In this document: positions 17,144 to 26,288 of the stretch, piece after piece
Numbering within the stretch: position 1 is the stretch's first letter
Layout: every line of letters starts with the position of its first letter
Origin: Streptomyces cacaoi
GTDB taxonomy: Bacteria > Actinomycetota > Actinomycetes > Streptomycetales > Streptomycetaceae
NCBI RefSeq assembly: GCF_006539165.1
Contig: NZ_BJMM01000002.1
Coordinates: forward strand, 620,001 to 684,000
Reading direction: 5' to 3'
DNA length: 64,000 bases
The notes under the pieces: model-generated
What the model was told of the DNA's origin: nothing
Database searches by the model: none
What the model saw: only the letters and a program-made list of their open reading frames with translations
Program-made: the position numbers and the translations under genes

Positions 17144-18546
17144 CGGCCCCCGCGCAGCCGGACCTCCAGGCGTCCGGCCAGGCGAAGACCGAGAACAAGC
17201 AGCTCGGCAGCGACGACTACTCGCTCTCCCGGGTCCCCGCCGACAAGCGGCTCGGCTTCTGGACGATGCTGTTGCAGTGGCTGGCCCAGTCCGGCTCGAT
17301 CTCCCAGTTCACGCTGGGCGCGAGCATCGGGGTCGGCATGACGTTCAAGGGCGCCTTCCTGGCGTTCACCCTCGGCGCCGTCGTCCTGGAGATCGTGATC
17401 TTCGTGATCGGGCTGGCCGGTATGCGGGAGGGCCTGGCCACCCCGCTGCTGACCCGCTGGGTCGGCTTCGGCCGCAACGGTTCCGCGATCGTCAGCTTCG
17501 TGCTCGCCGTCAGCCTCGTCGGCTGGTTCGGCGTACAGAACTCGATCTTCGGTGACAGCGTCTCCGAACTGGTCGGCGGGCCGTCGTGGGTGTGGTGCGT
17601 GGTCGCCGGGCTGGCCATCACCGGTCTGGTCATCTTCGGCTTCCGCTACATGGCGCACTTCGCCAAGATCGTCACGCCGCTCTTCTTCGCGATGGTCGCC
17701 TGGTCCGTCACCAGCTCCCTGATGGACCACTCGGTCTCCGACCTCATCCACTCCCCGGCCCCGGGGGACGCGATGCCGCTGTCGGTCGCCGCGACGGCCA
17801 TCGCGGGCGGCTTCATGACCGGCGCGATCGTCTCGCCCGAGATGACGCGCTACAACAAGAAGAGCTCCCACGTCTTCGTGCAGAGCGCCTCGTCGATGAT
17901 CCTGTCCGAGTACATCGTCGGCATGACCGGTGTGCTCCTCGGCCACCTGGTCAAGAGCGACGCCGTCTCGCACATCGTGCTCTCCACGTCCGGTGTCTTC
18001 GGTGTCCTGGTCGTCCTGATGTCCACCGCGAAGATCAACGACTGGAACCTGTACGGCTCCTCGCTCGGCGTCGTCAACTTCTTCCAGGTCGTCTTCCGCA
18101 AGCGGCTGCACCGCGGCGTCGTGACGATCGCACTCGGCCTCGCCGGCACCCTGCTGTCCGCGATCGGCATGATGGACCACTTCACCGACTTCCTCTCGCT
18201 GCTCGGTGTGACCATCCCGCCCGTCGGCGGCATCATCGTCGCCGAGTACTGGGTGGTGCGGCGGATGTGCAAGCCGCTCGCCGAGACCCGCGCGTCCGGC
18301 GAGCTGCCGCGGACCGCGCCGACATGGGTGCCCATGTCGCTCGTGATCTGGGCCGCGGCGTTCTGCGTCGGCGAGTTCTACGACGGCGGCATCCCCGCGC
18401 TCAACTCCCTGATCACCGCGTTCGTCCTGTACTCCGTCCTCGGCCTGCTCGGCTGGGTCAGGACCTACGGCACCTCCACCCTCGACGAGGGAGAGCAGCA
18501 GGACGCCTCCCCCGCACCCGGCAACACCCCTGTAGGAGCGGCATGA
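17140..18546 (+). CDS. NCS1 cytosine/purine permease (CodB-like)
   Basis: A 468-residue membrane transporter of the nucleobase:cation symporter-1 family, cytosine/purine branch. About 12 membrane segments run from residue 35 to 440, after an N-terminal RVPADKRLGFWTMLLQWLAQSGS block typical of CodB-type proteins. Substrates of this family include cytosine, allantoin and hydantoins. Its ATG overlaps the stop of the small ORF upstream and its own TGA overlaps the M20 gene ATG, so the three are tightly coupled. With the neighbouring amidohydrolase and hydantoinase it probably imports a cyclic ureide or hydantoin. Confidence 0.9.
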   Translation: MTAPAQPDLQASGQAKTENKQLGSDDYSLSRVPADKRLGFWTMLLQWLAQSGSISQFTLGASIGVGMTFKGAFLAFTLGAVVLEIVIFVIGLAGMREGLATPLLTRWVGFGRNGSAIVSFVLAVSLVGWFGVQNSIFGDSVSELVGGPSWVWCVVAGLAITGLVIFGFRYMAHFAKIVTPLFFAMVAWSVTSSLMDHSVSDLIHSPAPGDAMPLSVAATAIAGGFMTGAIVSPEMTRYNKKSSHVFVQSASSMILSEYIVGMTGVLLGHLVKSDAVSHIVLSTSGVFGVLVVLMSTAKINDWNLYGSSLGVVNFFQVVFRKRLHRGVVTIALGLAGTLLSAIGMMDHFTDFLSLLGVTIPPVGGIIVAEYWVVRRMCKPLAETRASGELPRTAPTWVPMSLVIWAAAFCVGEFYDGGIPALNSLITAFVLYSVLGLLGWVRTYGTSTLDEGEQQDASPAPGNTPVGAA

Positions 18547-19862
18547 CCACCGACCACCTGGAAGAGGCACAGCGCGAAGTCGTCGACCTGTGCGCCGAGT
18601 TGATCCGCTTCGACACCTCGAACCCGACCAGCGACGAGCGCGCCTGCGCCGACTGGGTCGTCGCCCGGCTCGACGAGGTCGGTATGGACTCGACGCTCGT
18701 CGAGAGCGCGCCGGGGCGGGCCAGCGTCATCGCCCGCATCCCCGGAGCCGACCCCTCCCGCGGCGCCCTCCTCGTGCACGGCCACCTCGACGTCGTACCG
18801 GCCGACCCGGACGACTGGCAGGTGCCGCCGTTCTCCGGTGAGATCCACGACGGCTATCTGTGGGGCCGCGGCGCCATCGACATGAAGGACACCGTGGCCG
18901 TCATGCTGGCCACCGCGCGGTACTACGCCCGCACCGGACTCAAGCCCGCACGGGAGATCGTGCTCGCGTTCCTCGCCGACGAGGAGGCCGGCGGCAAGTT
19001 CGGCGCCCACTGGCTGGTCGAGCACCGGCCCGAGCTGTTCGCCGGGGTCACCGAGGCCATCGGCGAAGGCGGCGGCTTCTCCTACGCCCTCGACGACACC
19101 CGGCGGCTCTACCCGATCGAGAACGCCCAGCGCGGCATGGCCTGGATGGAGCTGACCGCGACCGGCCGCGCCGGGCACGGCTCGTCCCCCAACGACGAGA
19201 ACGCGGTGACGGACCTGGCCGAGACCCTCACCCGGATCGGCCGCCACACCTTCCCCGTCCGCCTCATCGAGCCCGTCCGCGCCCTCCTGAAGGAGGCCGC
19301 CGACCTCCAGGGCGTCGACATCGACCTGGAGGTCGACGACGCCGGGAAGCTGGAGGTCGAACTGGCCAAGCTGGGGCACGTGGCCGACTTCATGCAGGTC
19401 GTGCTCCGCAACTCGGCGAACCCCACCATGTTCTCGGCCGGTTACCAGACCAACGTCATCCCCGGAAAGGCCACCGCCCGGGTCGACGGCCGGTTCCTGC
19501 CCGGCTACGAACAGGAACTCATCGACGCCGTCGACGCGCTGCTGGCGCCGTCCGTCACCCGCGAGTGGGTCAACCACGACATCGGCATGGAGACCTCCTT
19601 CGACGGACGGCTCGTCGACGCCATGTGCGCCGCCGTACGCGCCGAGGACCCCGACGGCCACCCCGTGCCCTACTGCAACCCCGGCGGCACCGACGCCAAG
19701 GCGTTCACCAAGCTGGACATCCGCTGCTTCGGCTTCAAGGGCCTCAAGCTGCCGCACGATCTGCCCTACAACCGGCTCTTCCACGGCGTCGACGAGCGCG
19801 TGCCGCTGGAGGGCCTGCGCTTCGGCGTCCGCGTCATGACCCGGCTGTGGCAGGACTGCTGA
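18543..19862 (+). CDS. M20 family metallo-amidohydrolase
   Basis: A 439-residue zinc enzyme of the M20 peptidase/ArgE/DapE/carbamoylase superfamily. Metal and catalytic motifs are HGHLDVVP (His81, Asp83), GRGAIDMKD (Asp113) and LADEEAGGKF (Glu147, Glu148); the dimerisation (lid) domain with TGRAGHGSSP follows. Members act on peptides, N-acyl or N-carbamoyl amino acids. Coupling by ATGA to an NCS1 permease, and the hydantoinase unit next door, make N-carbamoyl amino acid or ureide hydrolysis a fair guess, but a dipeptidase is equally possible from sequence. Confidence 0.88.
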   Translation: MTTDHLEEAQREVVDLCAELIRFDTSNPTSDERACADWVVARLDEVGMDSTLVESAPGRASVIARIPGADPSRGALLVHGHLDVVPADPDDWQVPPFSGEIHDGYLWGRGAIDMKDTVAVMLATARYYARTGLKPAREIVLAFLADEEAGGKFGAHWLVEHRPELFAGVTEAIGEGGGFSYALDDTRRLYPIENAQRGMAWMELTATGRAGHGSSPNDENAVTDLAETLTRIGRHTFPVRLIEPVRALLKEAADLQGVDIDLEVDDAGKLEVELAKLGHVADFMQVVLRNSANPTMFSAGYQTNVIPGKATARVDGRFLPGYEQELIDAVDALLAPSVTREWVNHDIGMETSFDGRLVDAMCAAVRAEDPDGHPVPYCNPGGTDAKAFTKLDIRCFGFKGLKLPHDLPYNRLFHGVDERVPLEGLRFGVRVMTRLWQDC

Positions 19863-19880
19863 GCCACCGCCGACCCCCAC

Positions 19881-19913
19881 CGCCCGTACGGCGCACCACG
19901 CGCCGTACGGGCG
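19881..19913 (+). terminator. Strong hairpin terminator after the M20 gene
   Basis: CGCCCGTACGGCG (19881-19893) pairs perfectly over 13 bases with CGCCGTACGGGCG (19901-19913) around a 7-base loop. It lacks a T-run. It separates the permease-M20 unit from the hydantoinase unit, which therefore likely has its own promoter in 19914-20042. Confidence 0.7.
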
Positions 19914-20042
19914 ATGCTCTCTGCCCGGGCGGTGCGGTGTGCACCGTGCCCAGTCGGGCCACCGCCACACGGCATGGTGCCCGGTGACCACGCGGCGGAC
20001 TGTGCCTATCGTCGCGGGAGCCCGCTCACGGAAGGACCCACG

Positions 20043-21608
20043 ATGCTCAAACTCGGCATCGATGTCGGTGGCACCAACACCGACGCCGTACTGATCCGCG
20101 ACGACCAGGTGCTGGGCGCCACCAAGGCATCCACCACCGCGGACGTCACCGGTGGCATCGTCACCGCGCTGCGCGACCTGCGGGAGAAGAGCGGCCTCGA
20201 ACCGGCCGCCATCGGGGCCGTGATGATCGGCACCACGCACTTCATCAACGCCCTCGTGGAAGGCGGCTCCCTCGCCTCCACCGCCGCCATCCGCTTCGGC
20301 CTGCCCGCCACCCGCGCCCTGCCGCCGTTCGTCGACTGGCCGGAGCCGCTGCGCACAGCCGCCGGCGGACACAGCTACCTGTGCCACGGCGGCCACGAGT
20401 ACGACGGCACACAGATCGGCCCGTTCGACGAGGCCGAATTCCGCGCCGTCCTGGACAAGGCCGTCCAGGCGGGCGCCGAATCCTTCGCCCTCTCGTCCGT
20501 GTTCTCGCCGGTCAACGCCGAGTTCGAGACCCGCGCCGCGCAGATCATCGCGGAACAGCTGCCCGGCGCGCCCGTCAGCCTCTCCCACGAGATCGGCCGC
20601 ATGGGGCTCCTCGGCCGGGAGAACGCCACCCTCATCAACGCCGCGCTGCGCTCCCTCGCCGAGCACGTCACCGCGGGACTGACCCGCACCGTCGCCGAAG
20701 CGGGCATCACCGCGCCGGTGTTCCTCAGCCAGAACGACGGCACGCTGATGGACATCGACTACGCCCGCCGCTACCCCGTGGCCACCTTCGCCTCCGGCCC
20801 CACCAACTCCATGCGCGGCGCCGCCTTCCTCTCCCGCACCCGCTCCTGCGCCGTCGTCGACGTGGGCGGCACCACCACCGACGTGGGCATCCTCCAGAAC
20901 GGCTTCCCCCGCGAGGCCTCCACCGACGTCAGCGTCGCCGGTGTGCAGACCAACTTCCGTATGCCGGACGTGCTCTCCATCGGCATCGGCGGCGGCAGCC
21001 ACGTCGCCCACACCGCGGGCCGCACCGCCGTCGGCCCCGAGAGCGTCGGCTACCGGCTCACCGAACGCGCCCTCGTCTTCGGCGGCGACCAGCTCACCGC
21101 CACCGACATCGCCGTCGCCGCCGGCCGCGCCGACATCGGCGACCCCGCCCGCGTCGCGCACCTGGAACGCTCCCTGGTCGACGCGGCACTGGCCGGCATC
21201 GGCGAGCGCATGGCCGAAACCGTGGACCGGATGCGCGTCTCGGCCGAACCCGTCCCCGTCGTCGCCGTCGGCGGCGGCAGCATCCTCGTCCCCGAGGACC
21301 TGCCCGGCGCCTCACAGGTCGTCCGGTCCGAACACCACGCCGTCGCCAACGCCATCGGCGCCGCCATCGCCCAGGCCGGGGGAGAGGTCGACCGGGTCTT
21401 CTCCATCGGCCCCCAGCAGCGCGAAGCCGTCCTCGACGAGGCCCGCCAGGAAGCCGTCGACCGCGCCGTCGCCGCCGGCGCCCGGCCCGGCACCGTGGAG
21501 ATCGTCGACATCGAAGAGGTCCCGCTCGCCTATCTGCCGGGCAACGCCGCGCGCGTACGGGCCAAGGCCGTCGGAGAACTGAGCCTGGGAGGCGACAACG
21601 ATGCGTGA
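20043..21608 (+). CDS. Hydantoinase/oxoprolinase A family ATPase-fold enzyme
   Basis: A 521-residue protein of the HyuA/oxoprolinase A family. The actin/hexokinase-like ATP-binding motifs are KLGIDVGGTNTDAVLI at the N-terminus and CAVVDVGGTTTDVGIL near residue 278, with a C-terminal VVAVGGGSILVPEDL block. Such proteins drive ATP-dependent ring opening of hydantoins, 5-oxoproline or lactams, usually with a HyuB partner. No HyuB is encoded here; instead DUF917 genes follow, with an 8-base overlap to the first. This is the first gene of the seven-gene unit at 20043-27350 that includes PucR. Confidence 0.9.
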   Translation: MLKLGIDVGGTNTDAVLIRDDQVLGATKASTTADVTGGIVTALRDLREKSGLEPAAIGAVMIGTTHFINALVEGGSLASTAAIRFGLPATRALPPFVDWPEPLRTAAGGHSYLCHGGHEYDGTQIGPFDEAEFRAVLDKAVQAGAESFALSSVFSPVNAEFETRAAQIIAEQLPGAPVSLSHEIGRMGLLGRENATLINAALRSLAEHVTAGLTRTVAEAGITAPVFLSQNDGTLMDIDYARRYPVATFASGPTNSMRGAAFLSRTRSCAVVDVGGTTTDVGILQNGFPREASTDVSVAGVQTNFRMPDVLSIGIGGGSHVAHTAGRTAVGPESVGYRLTERALVFGGDQLTATDIAVAAGRADIGDPARVAHLERSLVDAALAGIGERMAETVDRMRVSAEPVPVVAVGGGSILVPEDLPGASQVVRSEHHAVANAIGAAIAQAGGEVDRVFSIGPQQREAVLDEARQEAVDRAVAAGARPGTVEIVDIEEVPLAYLPGNAARVRAKAVGELSLGGDNDA

Positions 21609-22665
21609 GATCACAGCGGACCACATGAAGGACATGGCCCGCGGCGCCGCGGTGCTCGGCACCGGAGGCGGCGGCGACCCCTACATCGGCCGCCTGCTGG
21701 CCCAGCAGGCACTCGAACGCAACGGGCCCGTCTCCCTCGTGGACGTCGACGAGGTGCCCGACGACGCCCTCGTCGTCCCCACCGCCTTCATGGGCGCCCC
21801 CACCGTCATGGTGGAGAAACTCCCCTCGGGCGAGGAGACGATCCGGGCACTGCGCGCCCTGGAGGAACTCCTCGGCCGCCCCGTCACCCACACCGTCTCC
21901 ATCGAGGCGGGTGGGGTGAACTCGATGATCCCCTTCGTCGCCGCCGCCGAACTCGGCCTGCCCCTCATCGACGCCGACGGCATGGGACGTGCCTTCCCCG
22001 AACTCCAGATGCTGCTGCCCACCCTCGGCGGCATCCGCGCCACACCCATGGCGCTCGCCGACGAACGCGGCAACGACCTCACGCTGCGCACCGTCGACAA
22101 CGCCTGGGCCGAACGCCTCGCCCGCTCCGCCACCGTCGAGATGGGTTGCAGCGCGGCCGTCAGCCTCTACGCGCTCACCGGCGCCCAGGTCAAGGAGCAC
22201 ATGGTGCGCGGCACCATGACCCTGTGCGAACGCCTGGGCACCACCATCCGGGAGGCCGCACGCAGCCACGCCGACCCCGTCCAGGCGGCGACCGACGTCC
22301 TCGGCGGACGCCGCGTCTTCACCGGCAAGATCGTCGATGTGCGGCGCGGCACCGCCGCCGGGTTCGTCCGCGGCGACGCCGTCCTCGACGGGCTCGACGA
22401 GGACACCGGGCACAGCCTGGAGTTCGCCTTCCAGAACGAGAACCTCGTCGTCCGCCGGGACGGCGAGATCCTCGCCAGCGTCCCCGACCTCATCTGCGTC
22501 CTCGACACCGACACCGGCGAACCCGTCACCACCGAGTTCCTCCGCTACGGCCTGCGCGTCAGCGTCGTCGTCGCGCCCTGCGACCCCCGCTGGCGCACCC
22601 CCGAGGGGCTGGCACTCGCCGGACCCGGCGTCTTCGGCTACGACCACCCGTACGTACCGGTGTGA
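21601..22665 (+). CDS. DUF917 family protein 1
   Basis: A 354-residue DUF917 protein, a family that I recall has been renamed after an S-methyl thiohydantoin desulfurase. The N-terminal block AAVLGTGGGGDPYIGRLLA and the IEAGGVNSMIPFVAAAELGLPLIDADGMGRAFPELQM segment are the family signatures. The ATG at 21601 overlaps the hydantoinase gene by eight bases and it is followed 25 bases later by a second DUF917 gene. DUF917 genes often accompany HyuA-like genes. It is probably an accessory or catalytic partner in ring-opening chemistry. Confidence 0.87.
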   Translation: MREITADHMKDMARGAAVLGTGGGGDPYIGRLLAQQALERNGPVSLVDVDEVPDDALVVPTAFMGAPTVMVEKLPSGEETIRALRALEELLGRPVTHTVSIEAGGVNSMIPFVAAAELGLPLIDADGMGRAFPELQMLLPTLGGIRATPMALADERGNDLTLRTVDNAWAERLARSATVEMGCSAAVSLYALTGAQVKEHMVRGTMTLCERLGTTIREAARSHADPVQAATDVLGGRRVFTGKIVDVRRGTAAGFVRGDAVLDGLDEDTGHSLEFAFQNENLVVRRDGEILASVPDLICVLDTDTGEPVTTEFLRYGLRVSVVVAPCDPRWRTPEGLALAGPGVFGYDHPYVPV

Positions 22666-22690
22666 CCAGGGCACCTGCCATGATCCAACG

Positions 22691-23827
22691 GTGAACGGCA
22701 CCCGGCGCACCAGCCCGCACCCCACCGCGGCGGCCCCCGCGGGCCTGAACCGGCTCACCCCCGCCGACCTGCCCGCGCTCGCCGCCGGAGCCACCCTCCT
22801 CGGCTCCGGCGGCGGCGGGGACGTCGCGCTGCCCGCCCGGCTGCTGCGGCACACCCTCGCGGCGGCGCCCGTGCCCGTCGTCCCCGCCGCCGCCCTCCCC
22901 GAGGACGCCCTCGTCGTCCACGCCGGCGAGGCCGGCGCCCCCGACGTGCTGTCCGAACGGCTGCCGTGCGCCGAGGACTTCGCGCGCGCCGTCCGCGCCG
23001 TCGAGACCGCCACGGGACGCACCGCCGACGCCGTCGGCATCATCGAGATCGGCGGGCTCAACGCCCTCGCCCCCGCCCTCGCCGCCGCCGAACTCGGCCT
23101 GCCCGTCCTCGACGGCGACCTCATGGGCCGCGCCCTCCCCCGTATCGACCAGACCACCCTCGCCCTCGACGGCCACCCCGCCTGCCCGTTCGCCCTGACC
23201 TCACCCGCCGGGGACACCGTGCTCGTGCCCACCTGCACACCCCGCGCCGTCGCACCCCTGCTGCACGCCGACATCGCCGCGCTCGGCGGTGCCGCCGCGC
23301 TCGCCCTCCACCCCGTCACCGCCGGCACCCTGCGCACCTCCGGCATCCCCGGCAGCCTCACCGCCTGCGTACGCCTGGGCGAGCGCTACCTCGCCGCCCG
23401 CGACGCACCCCCGGCGGAACTCGCCGCCCGGCTCGGGGCCCGGCTGCTGTGCGCCGGCCGGATCGACGAACTGCGGCCCCGGCACGGCGCCGAAACCGGC
23501 AGCGTCACCCTGCACGACCACCGCGACGGCGCCGTCGTCCGCGTCGACCTGCTGGACGAACTCCTCGCCGTCACCGTCGACGGCGAGACCCTCGCCGCCA
23601 CCCCCGACATCATCGTCGCCGTCGACGCAGCGGGACACGCGCCCCTGCGCTGCGACCAGCTCCGCACCGGCCGCACCGTCCTGATCCTGCACCTGCCCGC
23701 CCTCCACCGGTGGCCGCCCGAAGCCGCACACCTCGTCGGACCCCGCGCCTACGGGCTCACCCTCACCCCGGCCACCGGAAAGACACCCGCCCCCGCCGGC
23801 GCCGCGCCGGAAAGGAGCAGCACATGA
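22691..23827 (+). CDS. DUF917 family protein 2
   Basis: A 378-residue second member, starting at GTG 22691. It keeps GATLLGSGGGGDVALPARLL and IIEIGGLNALAPALAAAELGLPVLDGDLMGRALP but is more diverged in the middle and C-terminus. Its TGA overlaps the ATG of the PucR gene. The tandem pair with distinct sequences suggests a heteromeric or sequential role rather than recent duplication (inference). Confidence 0.85.
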   Translation: MNGTRRTSPHPTAAAPAGLNRLTPADLPALAAGATLLGSGGGGDVALPARLLRHTLAAAPVPVVPAAALPEDALVVHAGEAGAPDVLSERLPCAEDFARAVRAVETATGRTADAVGIIEIGGLNALAPALAAAELGLPVLDGDLMGRALPRIDQTTLALDGHPACPFALTSPAGDTVLVPTCTPRAVAPLLHADIAALGGAAALALHPVTAGTLRTSGIPGSLTACVRLGERYLAARDAPPAELAARLGARLLCAGRIDELRPRHGAETGSVTLHDHRDGAVVRVDLLDELLAVTVDGETLAATPDIIVAVDAAGHAPLRCDQLRTGRTVLILHLPALHRWPPEAAHLVGPRAYGLTLTPATGKTPAPAGAAPERSST

Positions 23828-25398
23828 CGGGCGCCTCCCGGATACGCGTCGCCGACCTGCTGGCCGACCCGCTGCTGCACGGCGCCGTCACCCTCGCCGG
23901 CCACGGCGGACTCGAACGGCCCGTCACCGACGTCTCCCGGCACACCGCCGACACCCCCGCCGCCGCGGCGGACGGCACCGGGGACGGCATCGCGGGCCAC
24001 CTCCTCGTCTGCGACGACAGCCAGATCACCCCGCCCCACCGGCTCGACGCGCTGGTACGCCGCGCCCGCACCGCACACGCCGCCGGACTGCTGATCGCCG
24101 CCGGCGGCGGCCGGCCCCTGCTGTCCGCCGTCCGGCTCGCCGACCGTCTGGAACTGCCCGTCCTGTGGCTGGAGAACGCCGAACCCGCCACCCTCCTGTG
24201 CGAACTGGGCATCCGCGTACGCGCACACGAACTCACCCGGGCCCGCACCGTCCTCGCCCTCGTACGGCAGCTCGGCGCCAAGACATCCGGCCACGACATC
24301 CTCGCCTCCGCCCGGCGGACCCTGGCCGCGCCGCTCTCCCTCGTCACCTCCGACGGCACCCCGCTCCTCGGCGACCCCGTGCCGCTGCCCGCCGGACTCC
24401 GGCTCGACCTGCCCGTCCCACAGCAGACCGAGCACCTGCTCGTGCACCCCGTCCAGCCCCTCCACGAGGGCGACAGCCCCCGGGCCGCCGCCTGGCTGGC
24501 CGTCCCCCTGGAACGCGCCGACCCCGACCGGGCCGAGACCCTCGCCGTGTCCCTCGCCGTCGTCGAGCCCTTCGTCCGCTCCTGGCTCACCGGGCGGCGT
24601 GCCGGCGCCGACCGGGACGCCGTCTTCCGCGCCGGGCTGCTCACCGAGATCACCGCCGCACGCGACACCGTCAGCCGCGACACCGTCGAGAACGCCCTCT
24701 CCCTCGGCTGGCGACTCCAGGACTGGCACACCGGGATCCACCTCACCACCGACGACCCCCGCACCCGCGAAGACCTGGACAGCCTGCTCGCACCCCTGCG
24801 CTCCGAACTCGCCCGGCACCGCGTGCACATCGTCCGCCCGGTCGACAGCGGCGACGGCTGGGCCGCCTGGATCAGCAGCCCGGCCGAACCCCGCCCCGAG
24901 GAGGCCCGCCGGCTCCTGCGCGCCCTCCGCATCACCCTGGCCGCCCTGCCGCACACGCACGGCCCCGCCCTGGACATCGCCGGAATCGGACGCCCACGGC
25001 GGGGCCCCGCCGGGCTCGCCGACACCCTCGCCGAGGCCCGCGACGCCGCCTCGCTCGCCCGCAGCCACGCCTTCCGGCCCGCCGTCGAACACGCCGACGA
25101 ACTCGGCGTCGCACGGCTGCTCGCCACCCTGCAACGCTCCGAGGTCACCCGCGCCTTCGCGGAGACCGCGCTCGCCCCGCTGCGCGACCCCGAACACACC
25201 CATCTGCTCGACACACTCCGGGCGTTCCTGGAGAGCGGCGGCTCCGCCGTCGCCGCCGCCCAGACCCTCGGAGTGCACCGCAACACCATCGGAGCGCGCA
25301 TCCGCCAGATCCGCGAACGCCTCGGCATCGACCTGGACGACCCCAGCCGGCGCCTCGCCCTCCAGATGGCCTGCCGCGCCCTCGACCCGCACACCTGA
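23824..25398 (+). CDS. PucR family transcriptional regulator
   Basis: A 524-residue regulator. The N-terminal PucR domain (RVADLLADPLLHGAVTLAG) senses a ligand, a GGDEF-like central part follows, and the C-terminal HTH reads SGGSAVAAAQTLGVHRNTIG within the LDTLRAFLESGG...RIRQIRERLGIDLDDP block. PucR proteins control purine, allantoin, proline and similar nitrogen pathways. Its ATGA coupling inside the operon suggests it activates or represses its own unit in response to the substrate. Preceded by GGAGCAG ribosome site within DUF917-2. Confidence 0.9.
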   Translation: MTGASRIRVADLLADPLLHGAVTLAGHGGLERPVTDVSRHTADTPAAAADGTGDGIAGHLLVCDDSQITPPHRLDALVRRARTAHAAGLLIAAGGGRPLLSAVRLADRLELPVLWLENAEPATLLCELGIRVRAHELTRARTVLALVRQLGAKTSGHDILASARRTLAAPLSLVTSDGTPLLGDPVPLPAGLRLDLPVPQQTEHLLVHPVQPLHEGDSPRAAAWLAVPLERADPDRAETLAVSLAVVEPFVRSWLTGRRAGADRDAVFRAGLLTEITAARDTVSRDTVENALSLGWRLQDWHTGIHLTTDDPRTREDLDSLLAPLRSELARHRVHIVRPVDSGDGWAAWISSPAEPRPEEARRLLRALRITLAALPHTHGPALDIAGIGRPRRGPAGLADTLAEARDAASLARSHAFRPAVEHADELGVARLLATLQRSEVTRAFAETALAPLRDPEHTHLLDTLRAFLESGGSAVAAAQTLGVHRNTIGARIRQIRERLGIDLDDPSRRLALQMACRALDPHT

Positions 25399-25436
25399 AC
25401 ACCCCGTCGGACCGCACCCCAGGAGCAGAAGCACCG

Positions 25437-26204
25437 ATGCACCCCGGCACGCACACCTTCGCCGAGACCCTCCGGCACCCCGGCAGCCCGCCACCGCCCC
25501 CGCGCCTCGGCCTGTGGGCGAGCTTCCTCGGCCCGTTCGCGCTGGAGGCACTGCGCGGCACCGGACTCGACTGGCTCGGCCTCGACCTCCAGCACGGCGC
25601 GCTCGAACCCGCCGACGTGCCCGGCCTGCTGCGCGTCGCCGACGCCTGCGCACTCCCCGTCCTCGTGCGGCTGCCCTCGCACGACGCGGCGCTCCTCGCC
25701 CGCGTCCTCGACGCGGGGCCCGCCGGAGTGATCGTGCCCGCCGTCGAGTCGGCCGAGCAGGCCGCCGCGCTGGTGCGCGCCGCACGCCTCCCCCCGCACG
25801 GCCGCCGCAGCACCGGCCTGACCCGCGCCGCGCTCACCCGGGGCGAACGGACCCCGCCGGAACCGCTGTTGCTGCCCATGGTGGAGACCGCCGACGGGCT
25901 GCGGAACGCCGACGCCATCGCCGCGACGACCGGCATCGACGGCCTGTTCGTCGGGCCGTACGACCTGGCGCTCTCCCTCGGCAGCACCGCGGCCGACGCC
26001 CCCGAGGTGGTGACCGCCGTCCGCGAGGCGCTGACCGCCGCGCACCGCAACGGCCGCGCCGGCGGCCTGTTCGCCGGCAGCACCGCGCTCACCCGGCAGC
26101 TTCCGCCCGTCGCGCTGCTGGCCGCCGACACCGACGCCGCCGCACTGCGCACCGGAGTACGCCGGACCCTGGACGCCTTCCGCGCACCCGCCGGGCCCGA
26201 CTGA
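25437..26204 (+). CDS. HpcH/HpaI family aldolase
   Basis: A 255-residue TIM-barrel aldolase of the HpcH/HpaI/citrate lyase beta family. Family marks are GLWASFLGPFALEALRGTGLDWLGLDLQHG with the catalytic His, VLVRLPSHD with the carboxylate-binding Arg, MVETADGLRNADAIAATTGIDGLFVGPYDLALSLG with the metal Glu and Asp. Such enzymes cleave 2-keto-4-hydroxy acids or similar retro-aldol substrates to pyruvate and an aldehyde. The gene follows PucR with a 38-base gap and precedes threonine aldolase, so it may act on a carbon skeleton released by the pathway. Confidence 0.88.
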   Translation: MHPGTHTFAETLRHPGSPPPPPRLGLWASFLGPFALEALRGTGLDWLGLDLQHGALEPADVPGLLRVADACALPVLVRLPSHDAALLARVLDAGPAGVIVPAVESAEQAAALVRAARLPPHGRRSTGLTRAALTRGERTPPEPLLLPMVETADGLRNADAIAATTGIDGLFVGPYDLALSLGSTAADAPEVVTAVREALTAAHRNGRAGGLFAGSTALTRQLPPVALLAADTDAAALRTGVRRTLDAFRAPAGPD

Positions 26205-26288
26205 CACCAGCGTCCCGGACCGACCGCCCGGCCCCGCACGGGCGGCGGCACACGCCCGCCCCGCCCCGGAACCCCGCAAGGAGCCCCC